Positions 16,374-25,040 of a DNA stretch of 64,000 nt are shown here, piece after piece (the stretch's first letter is position 1; each line of letters opens with the position of its first letter). The notes below the pieces were generated by a model. The model did not search any database. It was not told the origin of the DNA and was given only the letters and a program-made list of their open reading frames with translations. The stretch is taken from positions 1 through 64,000 of the forward strand of contig NZ_LZIF01000034.1 of NCBI RefSeq assembly GCF_001667145.1, written 5' to 3'. Made by a program: the position numbers and the translations under genes. This stretch comes from Mycobacterium sp. 852002-51971_SCH5477799-a (GTDB lineage Bacteria > Actinomycetota > Actinomycetes > Mycobacteriales > Mycobacteriaceae).

Positions 16374-17407
16374 TGACGGGCACGCGGCATCTGAAAGCAA
16401 AAGTGGCGATCTTCGTCGTAGCGATGTTGCTCGTGCTCGGCTTTCTCACAGTCACTTTCGGCCAATTCAGATTTTCTTCGACGGAAGAGTATCACGCCGA
16501 TTTCACGTCGATATCGCGGTTAGCGAGCGGGCAGGACGTGCGTATTTCGGGGATCGTTGTCGGTAAGGTGAAATCAATCGAACTACACGACCGGTATGTC
16601 AGCGTCACTTTTGATGTTGACAAACGCTATCAACTTTTTACGTCCACCCGTGCGATGATCCGCTACCAAGATTTGGTGGGTAATCGTTACCTCGAGATCG
16701 CGGCTGGCCCGGGCGATCTCAGGAAATTACCTCGCGGGGGCACTATTCGACTTGAAAACAACGAGGCCGCTCTAGATCTGGATGCGTTGCTCGGGGGACT
16801 TAAGCCCGTCCTCAAAGGACTCGACGCGCACAAGGTGAACGAGATCAGCAACACTATTCTCGCCGTGCTGCAGGGTAAAGGCGGAACGCTTGCCGACCTG
16901 CTTTCCAGCACCAGCTCTTTCACCCAAAACCTCGCGGCGCGGGATCAATTGGTCGGTGAGGTCATCGAAAACCTGAATCAGGTGCTCGGCACCGTGGACT
17001 CCAAATCTAGCCAGCTAGATGCCGGCGTCGACCAGCTTCAGAAGTTGGTGGGCACTCTCGCTGCCGGTCGAGAGCCTATCGCGGGAGCCATCGGGCCCTT
17101 GGCATCGGCAGAAACCGACCTGACCGAGATGCTGTCCGGCTCTCGGCGGCCGCTGCAGGCGGTCATCAAGGAATTGGGTCCGTTGTCCACCGAGCTTGAT
17201 CGGCGCAAAAAGGACATCAACGACGTGCTAGACCCGTTGCCGGAGGACTACAAGCGATTGACCTCGCTGGGCGCCTACGGATCTTTTTTCAGCTTCTATT
17301 ACTGCTCGCTCAAGATCAAGATCAACGGGCCCGCGGGCAGCGACATCATTATTCCTGCCGGTGGTCCTCCCGACCCGACCAAAGGGCGGTGTGCTTTTGC
17401 TAAATGA
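16373..17407 (+). CDS. MCE family protein, MceB position
   Basis: The 344-residue second subunit. Residues about 10-28 form the membrane anchor (VAIFVVAMLLVLGFLTV). The MCE domain reads YHADFTSISRLASGQDVRIS and then GKVKSIELHDRY, followed by the helical tube segment. Its ATG overlaps the mceA stop by one base (TGATG), showing translational coupling. Near the end, two Cys (YYCSLKI and GRCAF) match the MceB-type C-terminus. Confidence 0.88.
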   Translation: MTGTRHLKAKVAIFVVAMLLVLGFLTVTFGQFRFSSTEEYHADFTSISRLASGQDVRISGIVVGKVKSIELHDRYVSVTFDVDKRYQLFTSTRAMIRYQDLVGNRYLEIAAGPGDLRKLPRGGTIRLENNEAALDLDALLGGLKPVLKGLDAHKVNEISNTILAVLQGKGGTLADLLSSTSSFTQNLAARDQLVGEVIENLNQVLGTVDSKSSQLDAGVDQLQKLVGTLAAGREPIAGAIGPLASAETDLTEMLSGSRRPLQAVIKELGPLSTELDRRKKDINDVLDPLPEDYKRLTSLGAYGSFFSFYYCSLKIKINGPAGSDIIIPAGGPPDPTKGRCAFAK

Positions 17408-18461
17408 AGCTCCGGGCAAGCGCGATCCGTTGCGCACGGGCACGATAGGCGTCACGGTGATTGTCTGCGTGCTGCTCATCTCGATCGGATATGGGCAACT
17501 TCCGTTATGGCCGCGCGGCAAGAATTGTGACGCGTATTTCACCAATGCCGCGGGTATCAAGCAAGGTGACGACGTGCAGATCATGGGCTACGTCGTTGGA
17601 CATGTCACCTCGATCGAGTTGGCACACCGCTTGGCCCGTGTCGGCTTTAACCTGGATCGCAAGGCGCGACTTGGTGATCAGTCGGTCGTGTCGATCAAGG
17701 CTGACTCGGTACTCGGTCAGCGCTCCCTTAATGTTGTTCCGGCTGGGGATGGTTCGGTGACCTCAATTCCGGTGGGGCGCACCACCACTCCCTACACCCT
17801 GAACAATGCGTTACAAGATTTAGGCAAAGCCGCCGGTGGGGTGGACAGCGAGCAATTGGCTCAGGCGATGGGGGTGCTCACTGACGCCCTGCACGAGGCC
17901 ACTCCGCAGCTAAGAAGTGCGCTCGAGGGTGTTACCGCATTATCGAAGACGATCAATAACCGTGATGAACGTATCGGTCAACTCCTATCCCATACCCACC
18001 ATGTGTCACAACTTTTGGCTGACCGGGCGGGGCAGATCAACCAGCTGATTGGTAATGGCCGCGACCTGTTTGCCGCGCTCGCCGAACGAAGACAGCAGTT
18101 GGGCGTTCTCATCGCAGGGATCCGTGATGTTGCGCAGCAAATCTCGGGCTTTATCGCCGACAACCGAACACAGCTGGGTCCAACCTTAAACAAGCTCAAT
18201 CTCGTCCTCGGCAATCTCAACTCGCGTCAGACCCAGATTGGCGAATCGCTAAAGCGACTTCCCGTGTATTCCACCGAGCTGGGAGAGGTTGTCGGGTCGG
18301 GTCCGGGCTTCAGCGTCAACACGTACGGTGTGCCGCCCGCGACCGTGGGAGCCATGGTCCTGGATGCGGTCTTCCAGCCCGGCAAACTGCCGCAAAGCCT
18401 GGCGGACTTCCTGCGTGGATTCATCAGCGAGCGCATGATCATCAGGCCCAGGACTCCGTGA
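17391..18461 (+). CDS. MCE family protein, MceC position
   Basis: The third subunit has an anchor helix (TGTIGVTVIVCVLLISIGYG) and an MCE domain (CDAYFTNAAGIKQGDDVQIM, then GHVTSIELAHRLARVGF). Helical repeats and a short C-terminal part follow. It overlaps mceB. GTG 17391 is the start I prefer because it keeps a short cytoplasmic N-terminus; the frame is open back to GTG 17361. It lacks the proline-rich tail of the D and F subunits. Confidence 0.86.
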   Translation: MLLLNEAPGKRDPLRTGTIGVTVIVCVLLISIGYGQLPLWPRGKNCDAYFTNAAGIKQGDDVQIMGYVVGHVTSIELAHRLARVGFNLDRKARLGDQSVVSIKADSVLGQRSLNVVPAGDGSVTSIPVGRTTTPYTLNNALQDLGKAAGGVDSEQLAQAMGVLTDALHEATPQLRSALEGVTALSKTINNRDERIGQLLSHTHHVSQLLADRAGQINQLIGNGRDLFAALAERRQQLGVLIAGIRDVAQQISGFIADNRTQLGPTLNKLNLVLGNLNSRQTQIGESLKRLPVYSTELGEVVGSGPGFSVNTYGVPPATVGAMVLDAVFQPGKLPQSLADFLRGFISERMIIRPRTP

Positions 18462-19915
18462 TGGAGCTGCGCTCAGCATCAAGGGTGCGGCGGGTGGTGG
18501 CCGCGATTTTAGTGCTCGCGTTGGGCGGCGGGATCTTTCACCTGTGGCCCAGGGCCACCACGATCGCGGTAACCGGATATTTTTCGTCGGCCGTCGGCCT
18601 GTATGTAGGCGACGATGTCAAAGTGGCCGGCGTGAGGATCGGCAGCATCAAATCCATTTCACCAGAGCCCGAACACACCAAGATCGTCATGGGTGTCAGA
18701 GGCGACGTGCCGATACCCGCGGATGCGCAGGCCATCATCATCTCTCCAAGCCTGGTGGCCTCGAGGTTCATCGAACTGACGCCTACCTATGACCAGGGGC
18801 CAATCCTGGCTGACCACAGCACAATTCCTCAAGCCCGCACAGCGGTGCCTGTCGAGTGGGACGAGATCAAGAATGAACTGACTAAACTCAGCACCCAGCT
18901 AGCGCCGCAGCCGGGATCCCTGCAGGGCCCCGTCACCAAACTCGTCAACCAGGCCGCAGATACCTTCGACAGCCAAGGCGACACATTTCGGCAAGCCGTG
19001 CGCGAGCTTTCCCAGGCGGCTGGGCGCCTCGGCGACTCACGCACCGACTTGGTCGGCACGATCAAAAACCTGCGCATCGTGGTGGATGCGCTGTCGCAAA
19101 GCAATGAACAGATTGTGCAGTTCGCAAACCACGTCGCCGCGGTCAGTCAAGTCCTGGCCGACAGTTCATCAGACTTGACCGGCGCGCTCGACGCGCTCAA
19201 CCACGCCCTCGGCGACGTCCGGGGTTTCCTCAAAGACACCAATGATCCCCTGGTTGCCCAAATCAACAAACTGGCGAGCTTCACGAAACTACTCAACGAT
19301 CATGGCGACGAGCTCGAACAGACCTTGCACGTCGCGCCCACCGGCCTTGCCAACTTCTACAACATCTACGACCCGGCCCAGGGGTCGATGTCGGGTCTTG
19401 TCACGCTACCGAATTTTGCCAACCCCGTGCAGTTCATCTGCGGCACCTTTGAGACGGCTGGAACACCGGACTACTTCAGGCGCGCCGAGATCTGCCGCGA
19501 GCGGATAGGCCCCGTCGTGAGACGCCTTGCCGTGAACTACCCACCATTCCTGTTCCATCCGATCAACAGCATCAACGCCTATAAAGGCCAAATCATTTAC
19601 GACACACCAGAAACCGAAGCAAAGGCCAGAACACCGATCGCGCAACTGCAGTGGCAGCCGCTGCCGGGCGTGACCCCGCCATCATTTTCGCCCGAGACCA
19701 ACCTGAAAGACCTGCTGGTGCCGCCAGCAGCCGGACCGCCGGCTCATGCAGGCCGGGCACCGGCTCAACCGCAGCCGCCGGTCGCTGGACCGCCTCCCAA
19801 CGCGGGTCCTGCTCCGGGCGCTCCGGCGCAGCCGACGACGCCGGCCCGCGACCTACCTGGCGCACCTCTACCAGTGACCGATCTGCCGATCCCGACCGAT
19901 GACGGAGGCCGGTGA
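18461..19915 (+). CDS. MCE family protein, MceD position (Pro-rich C-terminus)
   Basis: The fourth subunit is about 484 residues. Anchor helix near the N-terminus (VVAAILVLALGGGIFHLWP), MCE domain (VTGYFSSAVGLYVGDDVKVA, then GSIKSISPEPEHTKIVM), helical region, and a C-terminus of about 80 residues rich in Pro and Ala. ATG 18461 overlaps the mceC stop by one base (TGATG), as at three other junctions of this operon. The Pro-rich tail probably spans outer layers of the envelope. Confidence 0.87.
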   Translation: MELRSASRVRRVVAAILVLALGGGIFHLWPRATTIAVTGYFSSAVGLYVGDDVKVAGVRIGSIKSISPEPEHTKIVMGVRGDVPIPADAQAIIISPSLVASRFIELTPTYDQGPILADHSTIPQARTAVPVEWDEIKNELTKLSTQLAPQPGSLQGPVTKLVNQAADTFDSQGDTFRQAVRELSQAAGRLGDSRTDLVGTIKNLRIVVDALSQSNEQIVQFANHVAAVSQVLADSSSDLTGALDALNHALGDVRGFLKDTNDPLVAQINKLASFTKLLNDHGDELEQTLHVAPTGLANFYNIYDPAQGSMSGLVTLPNFANPVQFICGTFETAGTPDYFRRAEICRERIGPVVRRLAVNYPPFLFHPINSINAYKGQIIYDTPETEAKARTPIAQLQWQPLPGVTPPSFSPETNLKDLLVPPAAGPPAHAGRAPAQPQPPVAGPPPNAGPAPGAPAQPTTPARDLPGAPLPVTDLPIPTDDGGR

Positions 19916-21111
19916 TGAGAGTGGTTCAAAGGCGGGTGGATAGCCAAAAGTCGATGCGGTGCGGCCTGTCGTGCGCGGCGGTGGGCTTGGTGCTCAGCGG
20001 GTGCCAGTTCGGCGGTCTGAACTCGTTGGATATGCCGGGAACCGCAGGACATGGCCTCGGCTCATTCAAGGTCACGGTAGAACTGCCCGATGTAGCCACC
20101 CTGGCGCAGAATTCCCCGGTCATGGTCGATGACGTCACCGTCGGCAGTGTCTCGGGAATGGGCGTCGAACAACGACCTGACGGAACCTTCTACGCCGCTG
20201 TCCAGTTGTCGTTGGATGCGCAGGTGAACCTGCCGTCCAACGCGGTGGTCAAGGTTGCGCAAACCTCGCTGCTGGGCTCTCAACACCTCGAGCTGTCGCG
20301 TCCCGTCGCCGCGCCTGCGGCCGGGCGACTGTCCAATGGACAAGTAATAGCGATGAACGGCAGCGACAGATATCCCACCACCGAAGAGGTGTTGTCCTCA
20401 CTGAGCATCGTGGTCAACAAGGGCAACCTTGGGGCGCTGCAAGACATCACCGACGAGCTCTATAAGGCGGTGGCCGGGCGTACTGAGCAGTTCGCCGACT
20501 TTCTGCCCCAACTTGCCACGCTGGCAGCCGGACTTGACCGCCAAACCGACCAAATCATCCAGGCGACCGACAAATTGAACCACGTCAGCTCAATTCTTGC
20601 CGACGGCAAGGGAAAGTTGAATCTAGCGTTGCAGACGGTGCCCGAGGCGCTCCGCGTGCTCAACGCCGACAGTGGCCAGATTGTCGCGACGTTCGATGCA
20701 CTACGACGGCTGGGTGGTATTGCTGCCAACATACTTTCGAACACCAAACGCGACTTCACCGAGGACATCAAAGCTGCCTACCCGGTAGTGAAAGCGCTCT
20801 CAGGAAAGGCCCGCGAACTCGTTAATGCGCTGCCGATCCTGGTCACATATCCGCTGCCGCAGAAAGGGATCAAGCAAGCTGTCCGTGGTGACTTCTTGAA
20901 CATCGATGCCACCTTCGACCTCACCATTAGACGTCTCGGGGAGACCCTGTTCACAACATCGGCATTGGACCCGAACATGAAGCACCTCTCCGAAGTGGTC
21001 AACCCGCCCGATTATCTGCTCGGGGCGCTGGCAAACCTGTCAGGTCAAGCAGCCGATCCCTTCAGCTTGCCGACACATGATTCAACCGCGGCGCCCAAGG
21101 ATCCGCACTGA
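19915..21111 (+). CDS. MCE family lipoprotein, MceE (LprK-like) position
   Basis: The fifth subunit carries a lipoprotein signal. After an Arg/Lys-rich start comes CAAVGLVLSGCQFGG, where the Cys after LSG is a lipobox that would be acylated. The MCE domain follows (FKVTVELPDVATLAQNSPVM). This matches MceE/Lpr lipoproteins, the only lipidated subunit in mce operons. ATG 19915 overlaps the mceD stop. Length (398) is usual. Confidence 0.88.
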   Translation: MRVVQRRVDSQKSMRCGLSCAAVGLVLSGCQFGGLNSLDMPGTAGHGLGSFKVTVELPDVATLAQNSPVMVDDVTVGSVSGMGVEQRPDGTFYAAVQLSLDAQVNLPSNAVVKVAQTSLLGSQHLELSRPVAAPAAGRLSNGQVIAMNGSDRYPTTEEVLSSLSIVVNKGNLGALQDITDELYKAVAGRTEQFADFLPQLATLAAGLDRQTDQIIQATDKLNHVSSILADGKGKLNLALQTVPEALRVLNADSGQIVATFDALRRLGGIAANILSNTKRDFTEDIKAAYPVVKALSGKARELVNALPILVTYPLPQKGIKQAVRGDFLNIDATFDLTIRRLGETLFTTSALDPNMKHLSEVVNPPDYLLGALANLSGQAADPFSLPTHDSTAAPKDPH

Positions 21112-22778
21112 TGCTTTCCCGGCTTCAGAAGTGGCAGCTCTCGACCTTCGCCGTGATCACCGTGATTACCGTGAGCGTTATCGCGGTGAGCTACGTGCAG
21201 ATTCCGGCGGCACTTGGCTTCGGCACCTACACGGTGACCGCCAACTTCGCGGCCAGCGGTGGTCTGTACAAGAACGCGAACGTGGCCTATCGCGGAACCA
21301 CGGTCGGCCGCGTCACCGACGTGTCGCTGGCCTATCGCAACGGCGTGAATGCACAACTTCGCATCGGCTCAGGCACTCACATCCCCGCCAATGTCACCGC
21401 CACTGTCAAAAGTGTTTCCGCGATCGGAGAACAGTACGTCGACTTGGTGCCACCAGATCAGCCTTCGCCGACGTGGCTGCGGGATGGCTCCCGGATCAGT
21501 CGTGACCATACCGTGCTCAATGGGGATGTTGCGGGCTTGTTGCACGAGGCGCAGCGGCTGGTCGATTCGATCAGTCAAAGCCGATTGCGAGATCTGTTGC
21601 ACGACACGTTCAAAGCTTTCGACGGTTCGGGACCCGAGCTAGCCCGTCTAATCCAGTCAGCGCGCCTATTGGCCGACTCGGCCAGCGCCCATGGCGACGA
21701 TATCGCGGGCCTGATGGATCAACTCGGACCGTTCCTTGATGCTCAGATTCGTAGCGGCGATGCGATCAGAAGTCTTGCCGACGGAGCGGCCCGATTCACC
21801 GGACACGTCCGAGGGGCTGCCCCACAAATCAGTAGTTTGCTCCAGATCGTGCCCGAGATAGCACCGCAGGTCGGTGACACACTGCGAGACATCCGCCCAG
21901 ACTTCCCAATGCTGGCCGCCAATCTCGCAAACTTCGGCCGCATCGGTGTCATCTACCGAAAGTCGCTCGAACAGGTTCTGGTGATCTTTCCCGCGATGAC
22001 AGCCGTTTTGCTCACTATCGCTCAACAGGTTCCCTTCGATGAAGGGGCGCGCGCCGATTTCAAGCTTGCGCTGCAAGATCCGCCACCGTGCAGTGTGGGG
22101 TTTATCCCCGCGCCGCTGATTCGCTCACCCGCCGACGAAACGGTCCGAGACATTCCTCGCGACATGTATTGCAAAGTGCCGCAGAGCGACCCGGTCGTTG
22201 TCCGAGGTGCCCGCAATTACCCCTGCCAGGAATTTCCCGGCAAACGTGCACCGACGATTCAGCTGTGTCGTGACCCGAAGGGCTACGTGCCCATCGGCCG
22301 TAATGCGTGGCGTGGGCCTCCGGTACCACTTGACACGCCCGTACCGAATCCCAGGAACATCCTGCCGCCCAACAAGTTTCCGCTCATACCGCCTGGCATC
22401 GACTATGACCCGGGGCCACCGGTCGTCCAACTTCCCCCCGGCGTGCCTCCGGGGCCTGGGCCGGCGCCGATCGCGCCGTTTCCCTTGCAAGTACCGCCTG
22501 CGGACGGCCCGCCACCGCCGCCGCTGCCTTTTAGTCCACCACCCAACCAGATTGTGCCGCCCTACGGACAGCTTCCGGGGCCGGCTCCGCCCGACGCGCT
22601 CGGACCGCCACCATCGCCGGCGCCGCAGGCTCAAGGGCCGATGGGAGTCACCTATGACCCCAGCTCCGGCAAATTCCTTGACCCCAGCGGCGAGGTGGGA
22701 ATCTTTGCCTCGGGAGCATCCAAACTACGTCCGGCCGAGACGTGGCTCGACATGATGATGTGTCCAACGCAGGAATGA
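21111..22778 (+). CDS. MCE family protein, MceF position (long Pro-rich C-terminus)
   Basis: The sixth and last subunit is 555 residues. Anchor helix (LSTFAVITVITVSVIAVSYV), MCE domain (YTVTANFAASGGLYKNANVA, GTTVGRVTDVSLAYRN), helical region, and a C-terminal part of about 150 residues dominated by Pro (for example PPGVPPGPGPAPIAPFPLQV). ATG 21111 overlaps the mceE stop. No accessory mas/mam genes follow; insertion-sequence-end debris begins about 140 bp downstream. Confidence 0.88.
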   Translation: MLSRLQKWQLSTFAVITVITVSVIAVSYVQIPAALGFGTYTVTANFAASGGLYKNANVAYRGTTVGRVTDVSLAYRNGVNAQLRIGSGTHIPANVTATVKSVSAIGEQYVDLVPPDQPSPTWLRDGSRISRDHTVLNGDVAGLLHEAQRLVDSISQSRLRDLLHDTFKAFDGSGPELARLIQSARLLADSASAHGDDIAGLMDQLGPFLDAQIRSGDAIRSLADGAARFTGHVRGAAPQISSLLQIVPEIAPQVGDTLRDIRPDFPMLAANLANFGRIGVIYRKSLEQVLVIFPAMTAVLLTIAQQVPFDEGARADFKLALQDPPPCSVGFIPAPLIRSPADETVRDIPRDMYCKVPQSDPVVVRGARNYPCQEFPGKRAPTIQLCRDPKGYVPIGRNAWRGPPVPLDTPVPNPRNILPPNKFPLIPPGIDYDPGPPVVQLPPGVPPGPGPAPIAPFPLQVPPADGPPPPPLPFSPPPNQIVPPYGQLPGPAPPDALGPPPSPAPQAQGPMGVTYDPSSGKFLDPSGEVGIFASGASKLRPAETWLDMMMCPTQE

Positions 22779-22917
22779 CACGCGGGCCCACTGGATCCCC
22801 AGAGTCCGATACCCCCCGACCACCTCCTAATCGCTGTCACTGACGCAATGGCGTTGTCGGCCGCGCCGATCGATGACCAGAGCTTGCCGAAGCGACTCAG
22901 ATGCAGCGCCTGAAGAA

Positions 22918-23070
22918 ATGACACGATTATGAGACGAAACATAGATGACACAGGGTGAGACAACTTGCATCGGAGCAGCTCAGGGGATCGCTACATGACA
23001 TCGGGAATGAGAACCGACAATTAGTGTCGGGTATCAAAACCGTTGTCCCAGTGTCACTTTCGCGTCATTA
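22918..23070. repeat. Insertion-sequence end remnant C (three units plus an inverted unit)
   Basis: ATGACA-N6-TGAGAC at 22918, ATGACA-N5-TGAGAC at 22945 and ATGACA-N7-TGAGAACC at 22995 reproduce remnant A with identical starts 27 and 50 bp apart and identical inner spacers. At 23051-23070 GTGTCAC...GTCATTA is an inverted, degenerate first-type unit. The piece thus resembles a roughly 155-bp element with imperfect 20-bp inverted ends. No transposase remains. The surrounding 22779-23277 contains nothing else beyond unit D. Confidence 0.55.
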
Positions 23071-23142
23071 GCGTACCACATCGGCGGTGAACCGGCGAGT
23101 ACCTGCGCTGTCGCTGGGCAGCGGGCGAGCCTGGGCAGAATA

Positions 23143-23160
23143 ATGACACGGATTTGAGAC
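23143..23160 (+). repeat. Insertion-sequence end unit D
   Basis: A single first-type unit ATGACA-N6-TGAGAC, in the same orientation as remnant C and about 225 bp further on. Nothing else of the element is recognisable around it. Confidence 0.4.
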
Positions 23161-23277
23161 GGAACGCCCCAAGCCGCTGCGGTTGCACGTGCAACGCATC
23201 CGCGCATCGGACTTTTGCAGCCCGCGCTCGTAGCGAGGGCTGGTTGTTGAACTACGAAACAGGTTGTGGCGCAGGCG

Positions 23278-23688
23278 TTAACAGCGCGCAGAAACGGCGC
23301 GCGGTAAGCGTCCGAGGCGTTGGATCGCGGCGGGGTAGTCGTGTTCTGGCGGTGTCCCGTAACCGAGCACGATTCCCGCAGTGCTTGGCTCCCGGTGCCA
23401 AAACGGCGTCAAGCCGGTGAGGGCAATCTTCTGCTTTTGGGCTGCGACCATGACGCCGGCCTCGGTTATTCCCGCGGGCAACGAGACGACGGCATGAAGA
23501 CCGGCGGCGACTCCATGTATCGGCATCATGGGCGCAGCATCGCCGAGGATGGTCAGCAGGGCATCGCGGCGCTGTCGATAGCGTCGGCGCATCCGTCGGA
23601 TGTGGCGGTCGAGCGCCCCGGACTTGATCAATTCCGCAAATGCCAGTTGGGCAGCCTCGACCAACGCCTCGCGCTCGATCTGCGCTGA
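23278..23688 (-). pseudogene. C-terminal fragment of a MocR/PdxR-type (GntR-aminotransferase) regulator
   Basis: About 135 codons resemble the end of MocR regulators: ALVEAAQLAFAELIKSGALD, HIRRMRRRYRQRRDALLTIL, GVAAGLHAVVSLPAG, then GYGTPPEHDYPAAIQRLGRL. Full-length members have about 450-480 residues with an N-terminal winged helix and a PLP-binding aminotransferase-like domain, both absent here. An in-frame stop lies just before the fragment (about 23690). The break falls between the insertion-sequence debris and the DAHP synthase leader, so the gene was probably truncated by rearrangement. Confidence 0.65.
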
Positions 23689-23738
23689 TCAGGTGGGGCG
23701 TCGCAAGACGCGTTTTCAGCGGTCTCGCTTCGACGTGG

Positions 23739-23751
23739 TATCTTCGCCGAC
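23739..23751 (+). promoter_or_regulatory. -10 element for the DAHP synthase leader (leaderless start)
   Basis: TATCTT at 23739-23744 lies seven bases before GTG 23752. Transcription would then begin at or next to the GTG, giving a leaderless leader-peptide mRNA, a common mycobacterial pattern. No good -35 is evident and no ribosome binding site precedes the GTG, which fits leaderless initiation. Confidence 0.45.
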
Positions 23752-23826
23752 GTGAATATCGGCGTGCGCGTGTATTGGCGCTTTATCGTGGCTCCGGGTG
23801 GAGCCAGCGATGCAGCGTCTGGTTGA
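23752..23826 (+). CDS. Leader peptide with Tyr-Trp-Arg-Phe (attenuator of DAHP synthase)
   Basis: A 24-codon ORF from GTG 23752 to TGA 23824-23826 encodes MNIGVRVYWRFIVAPG and eight more residues. Tyr8, Trp9 and Phe11 are the three end products of the pathway whose first enzyme is encoded next. A terminator-shaped hairpin follows at 23856. Codons 14-16 also form the 5' arm of a hairpin (GGCTCC 23790-23795 with GGAGCC 23800-23805). Such clustering of regulatory codons ahead of a terminator is the signature of ribosome-mediated attenuation. Peptide function other than sensing is not expected. Confidence 0.7.
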   Translation: MNIGVRVYWRFIVAPGGASDAASG

Positions 23827-23855
23827 CGCAACCGCACGACTGATACCCGGAGCCC

Positions 23856-23889
23856 AGCAGTGACCACACGGTCGCTGCTTTTCGTTTTT
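23856..23889 (+). terminator. Intrinsic terminator in the DAHP synthase leader (attenuator)
   Basis: AGCAGTGACC (23856-23865) and GGTCGCTGCT (23870-23879) pair over 10 bp with one G-U wobble and a 4-nt loop, followed by TTTTCGTTTTT. Competing pairings are visible: ACCCGGAGCC (23845-23854) is the exact complement of GGCTCCGGGT (23790-23799), and CAGCGA (23805-23810) complements part of the 3' arm. Stalling at the aromatic codons would cover 23790 onward and change the choice between these folds. Confidence 0.7.
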
Positions 23890-23950
23890 CAGGGCATCGG
23901 GAACCAGCGGGCATGCCCTGGGAGCCAGCAGAGAAAGGCACACACCCTCC

Positions 23951-25012
23951 ATGTCCACCATCAATTGCGACACGGCGACTATCAATACGTCCGATCATCG
24001 GATCGTCTCGTTCCGGGAACTCTCGGCCCCCGCCGTCCTCCGCACCGAGCTGCCGCTGACGGCTCAGCGTGCCCAAACCGTCCAGCGCGATCGCGAGGAG
24101 ATCTCGGCGATCCTCGCCGGTGGTGACGACAGGCTGTTACTGGTCGTCGGGCCCTGCTCGGTGCACGATCCCGCCGCCGCGCTTGATTACGCACGCCGAC
24201 TCGCGCCGATTGCCACCGAGTACGCGGATCGGCTGAAGATCGTGATGCGGGTCTACTTCGAAAAGCCGCGCACGACCGTCGGCTGGAAGGGGCTCATCAA
24301 CGATCCCAACATGGATGGCAGCTTCGACGTCGAACGTGGACTCCGCCTTGCGCGAGGACTATTGCTCGACATCATCGACGTCGGACTGCCGGTGGGATGT
24401 GAATTCCTGGAGCCCACCAGTCCGCAGTACATCGCCGACGCCGTCGCCTGGGGTGCGATCGGCGCCCGGACCACCGAGTCGCAGGTACACCGCCAGCTGG
24501 CGTCCGGGCTGTCCATGCCGGTGGGATTCAAGAACGGCACCGACGGCAACATCCAGGTCGCCATCGACGGCGTCAAAGCCGCTGCGGCAGCACATCATTT
24601 CTTCGGTACCGACAACGTCGGTCGTGCGGCCGTCGTCGAGACCAAGGGCAATCCGGACTGCCACGTGATCCTTCGGGGTGGGACCGCCGGCCCCAACTAC
24701 GACAGCGCCTCGGTGACCACCGTGATCGAACGGCTAAGCAAGGCTGAGCTTTCCGCGCGAGTGATGATCGACTGCTCACATGCCAACTCCGCCAAAGACC
24801 ATGTCCGGCAGGCCCAAGTCACGGCCGAGGTGGCCGCACGCCTGGCCGCCGGCGAGCGCGGTATCGCCGGCCTGATGCTGGAGAGCTTCCTGGTGGCCGG
24901 CGCGCAATCGCTGGGCGGCGAGCTGACCTATGGCCAGTCCGTGACCGATCAGTGCATGGACTTCCGGACCACGGCGGGCCTGTTGGCCAACCTCTACGCG
25001 GCGAAGCGCTGA
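23951..25012 (+). CDS. Type I 3-deoxy-7-phosphoheptulonate (DAHP) synthase
   Basis: The 353-residue enzyme condenses phosphoenolpyruvate and erythrose 4-phosphate, the first step of the shikimate pathway. It is the E. coli AroF/G/H type: VVGPCSVHDPAAALDYARRL, then MRVYFEKPRTTVGWKGLIND, GAIGARTTESQVHRQLASGL, PVGFKNGTDGN, and MIDCSHANSAKDH with metal ligands. M. tuberculosis is known for a type II enzyme, so this is probably an additional isoenzyme. Upstream sits an attenuator with Tyr, Trp and Phe codons. Its 3' end faces mbtA with 28 bp between, so it may also feed chorismate into salicylate for mycobactin. Whether it is feedback-inhibited cannot be told. Confidence 0.9.
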   Translation: MSTINCDTATINTSDHRIVSFRELSAPAVLRTELPLTAQRAQTVQRDREEISAILAGGDDRLLLVVGPCSVHDPAAALDYARRLAPIATEYADRLKIVMRVYFEKPRTTVGWKGLINDPNMDGSFDVERGLRLARGLLLDIIDVGLPVGCEFLEPTSPQYIADAVAWGAIGARTTESQVHRQLASGLSMPVGFKNGTDGNIQVAIDGVKAAAAAHHFFGTDNVGRAAVVETKGNPDCHVILRGGTAGPNYDSASVTTVIERLSKAELSARVMIDCSHANSAKDHVRQAQVTAEVAARLAAGERGIAGLMLESFLVAGAQSLGGELTYGQSVTDQCMDFRTTAGLLANLYAAKR

Positions 25013-25040
25013 CCGCGGAGCGGCGGGAAGGCGTGCGGCC

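Noticed and set aside
22918..23160. CRISPR-like short repeats
   Set aside because: Units are few, unevenly spaced, degenerate and partly inverted, and the same geometry recurs at 7657; this fits transposon ends, not a CRISPR array.
23811..23865. Alternative 17-codon leader ORF (MQRLVDATARLIPGAQQ) ending inside the terminator stem
   Set aside because: It lacks aromatic codons and a ribosome binding site. The overlapping GTG 23752 ORF has Tyr-Trp-Phe and a leaderless -10, a better sensor. Kept in mind as a possible secondary ORF.
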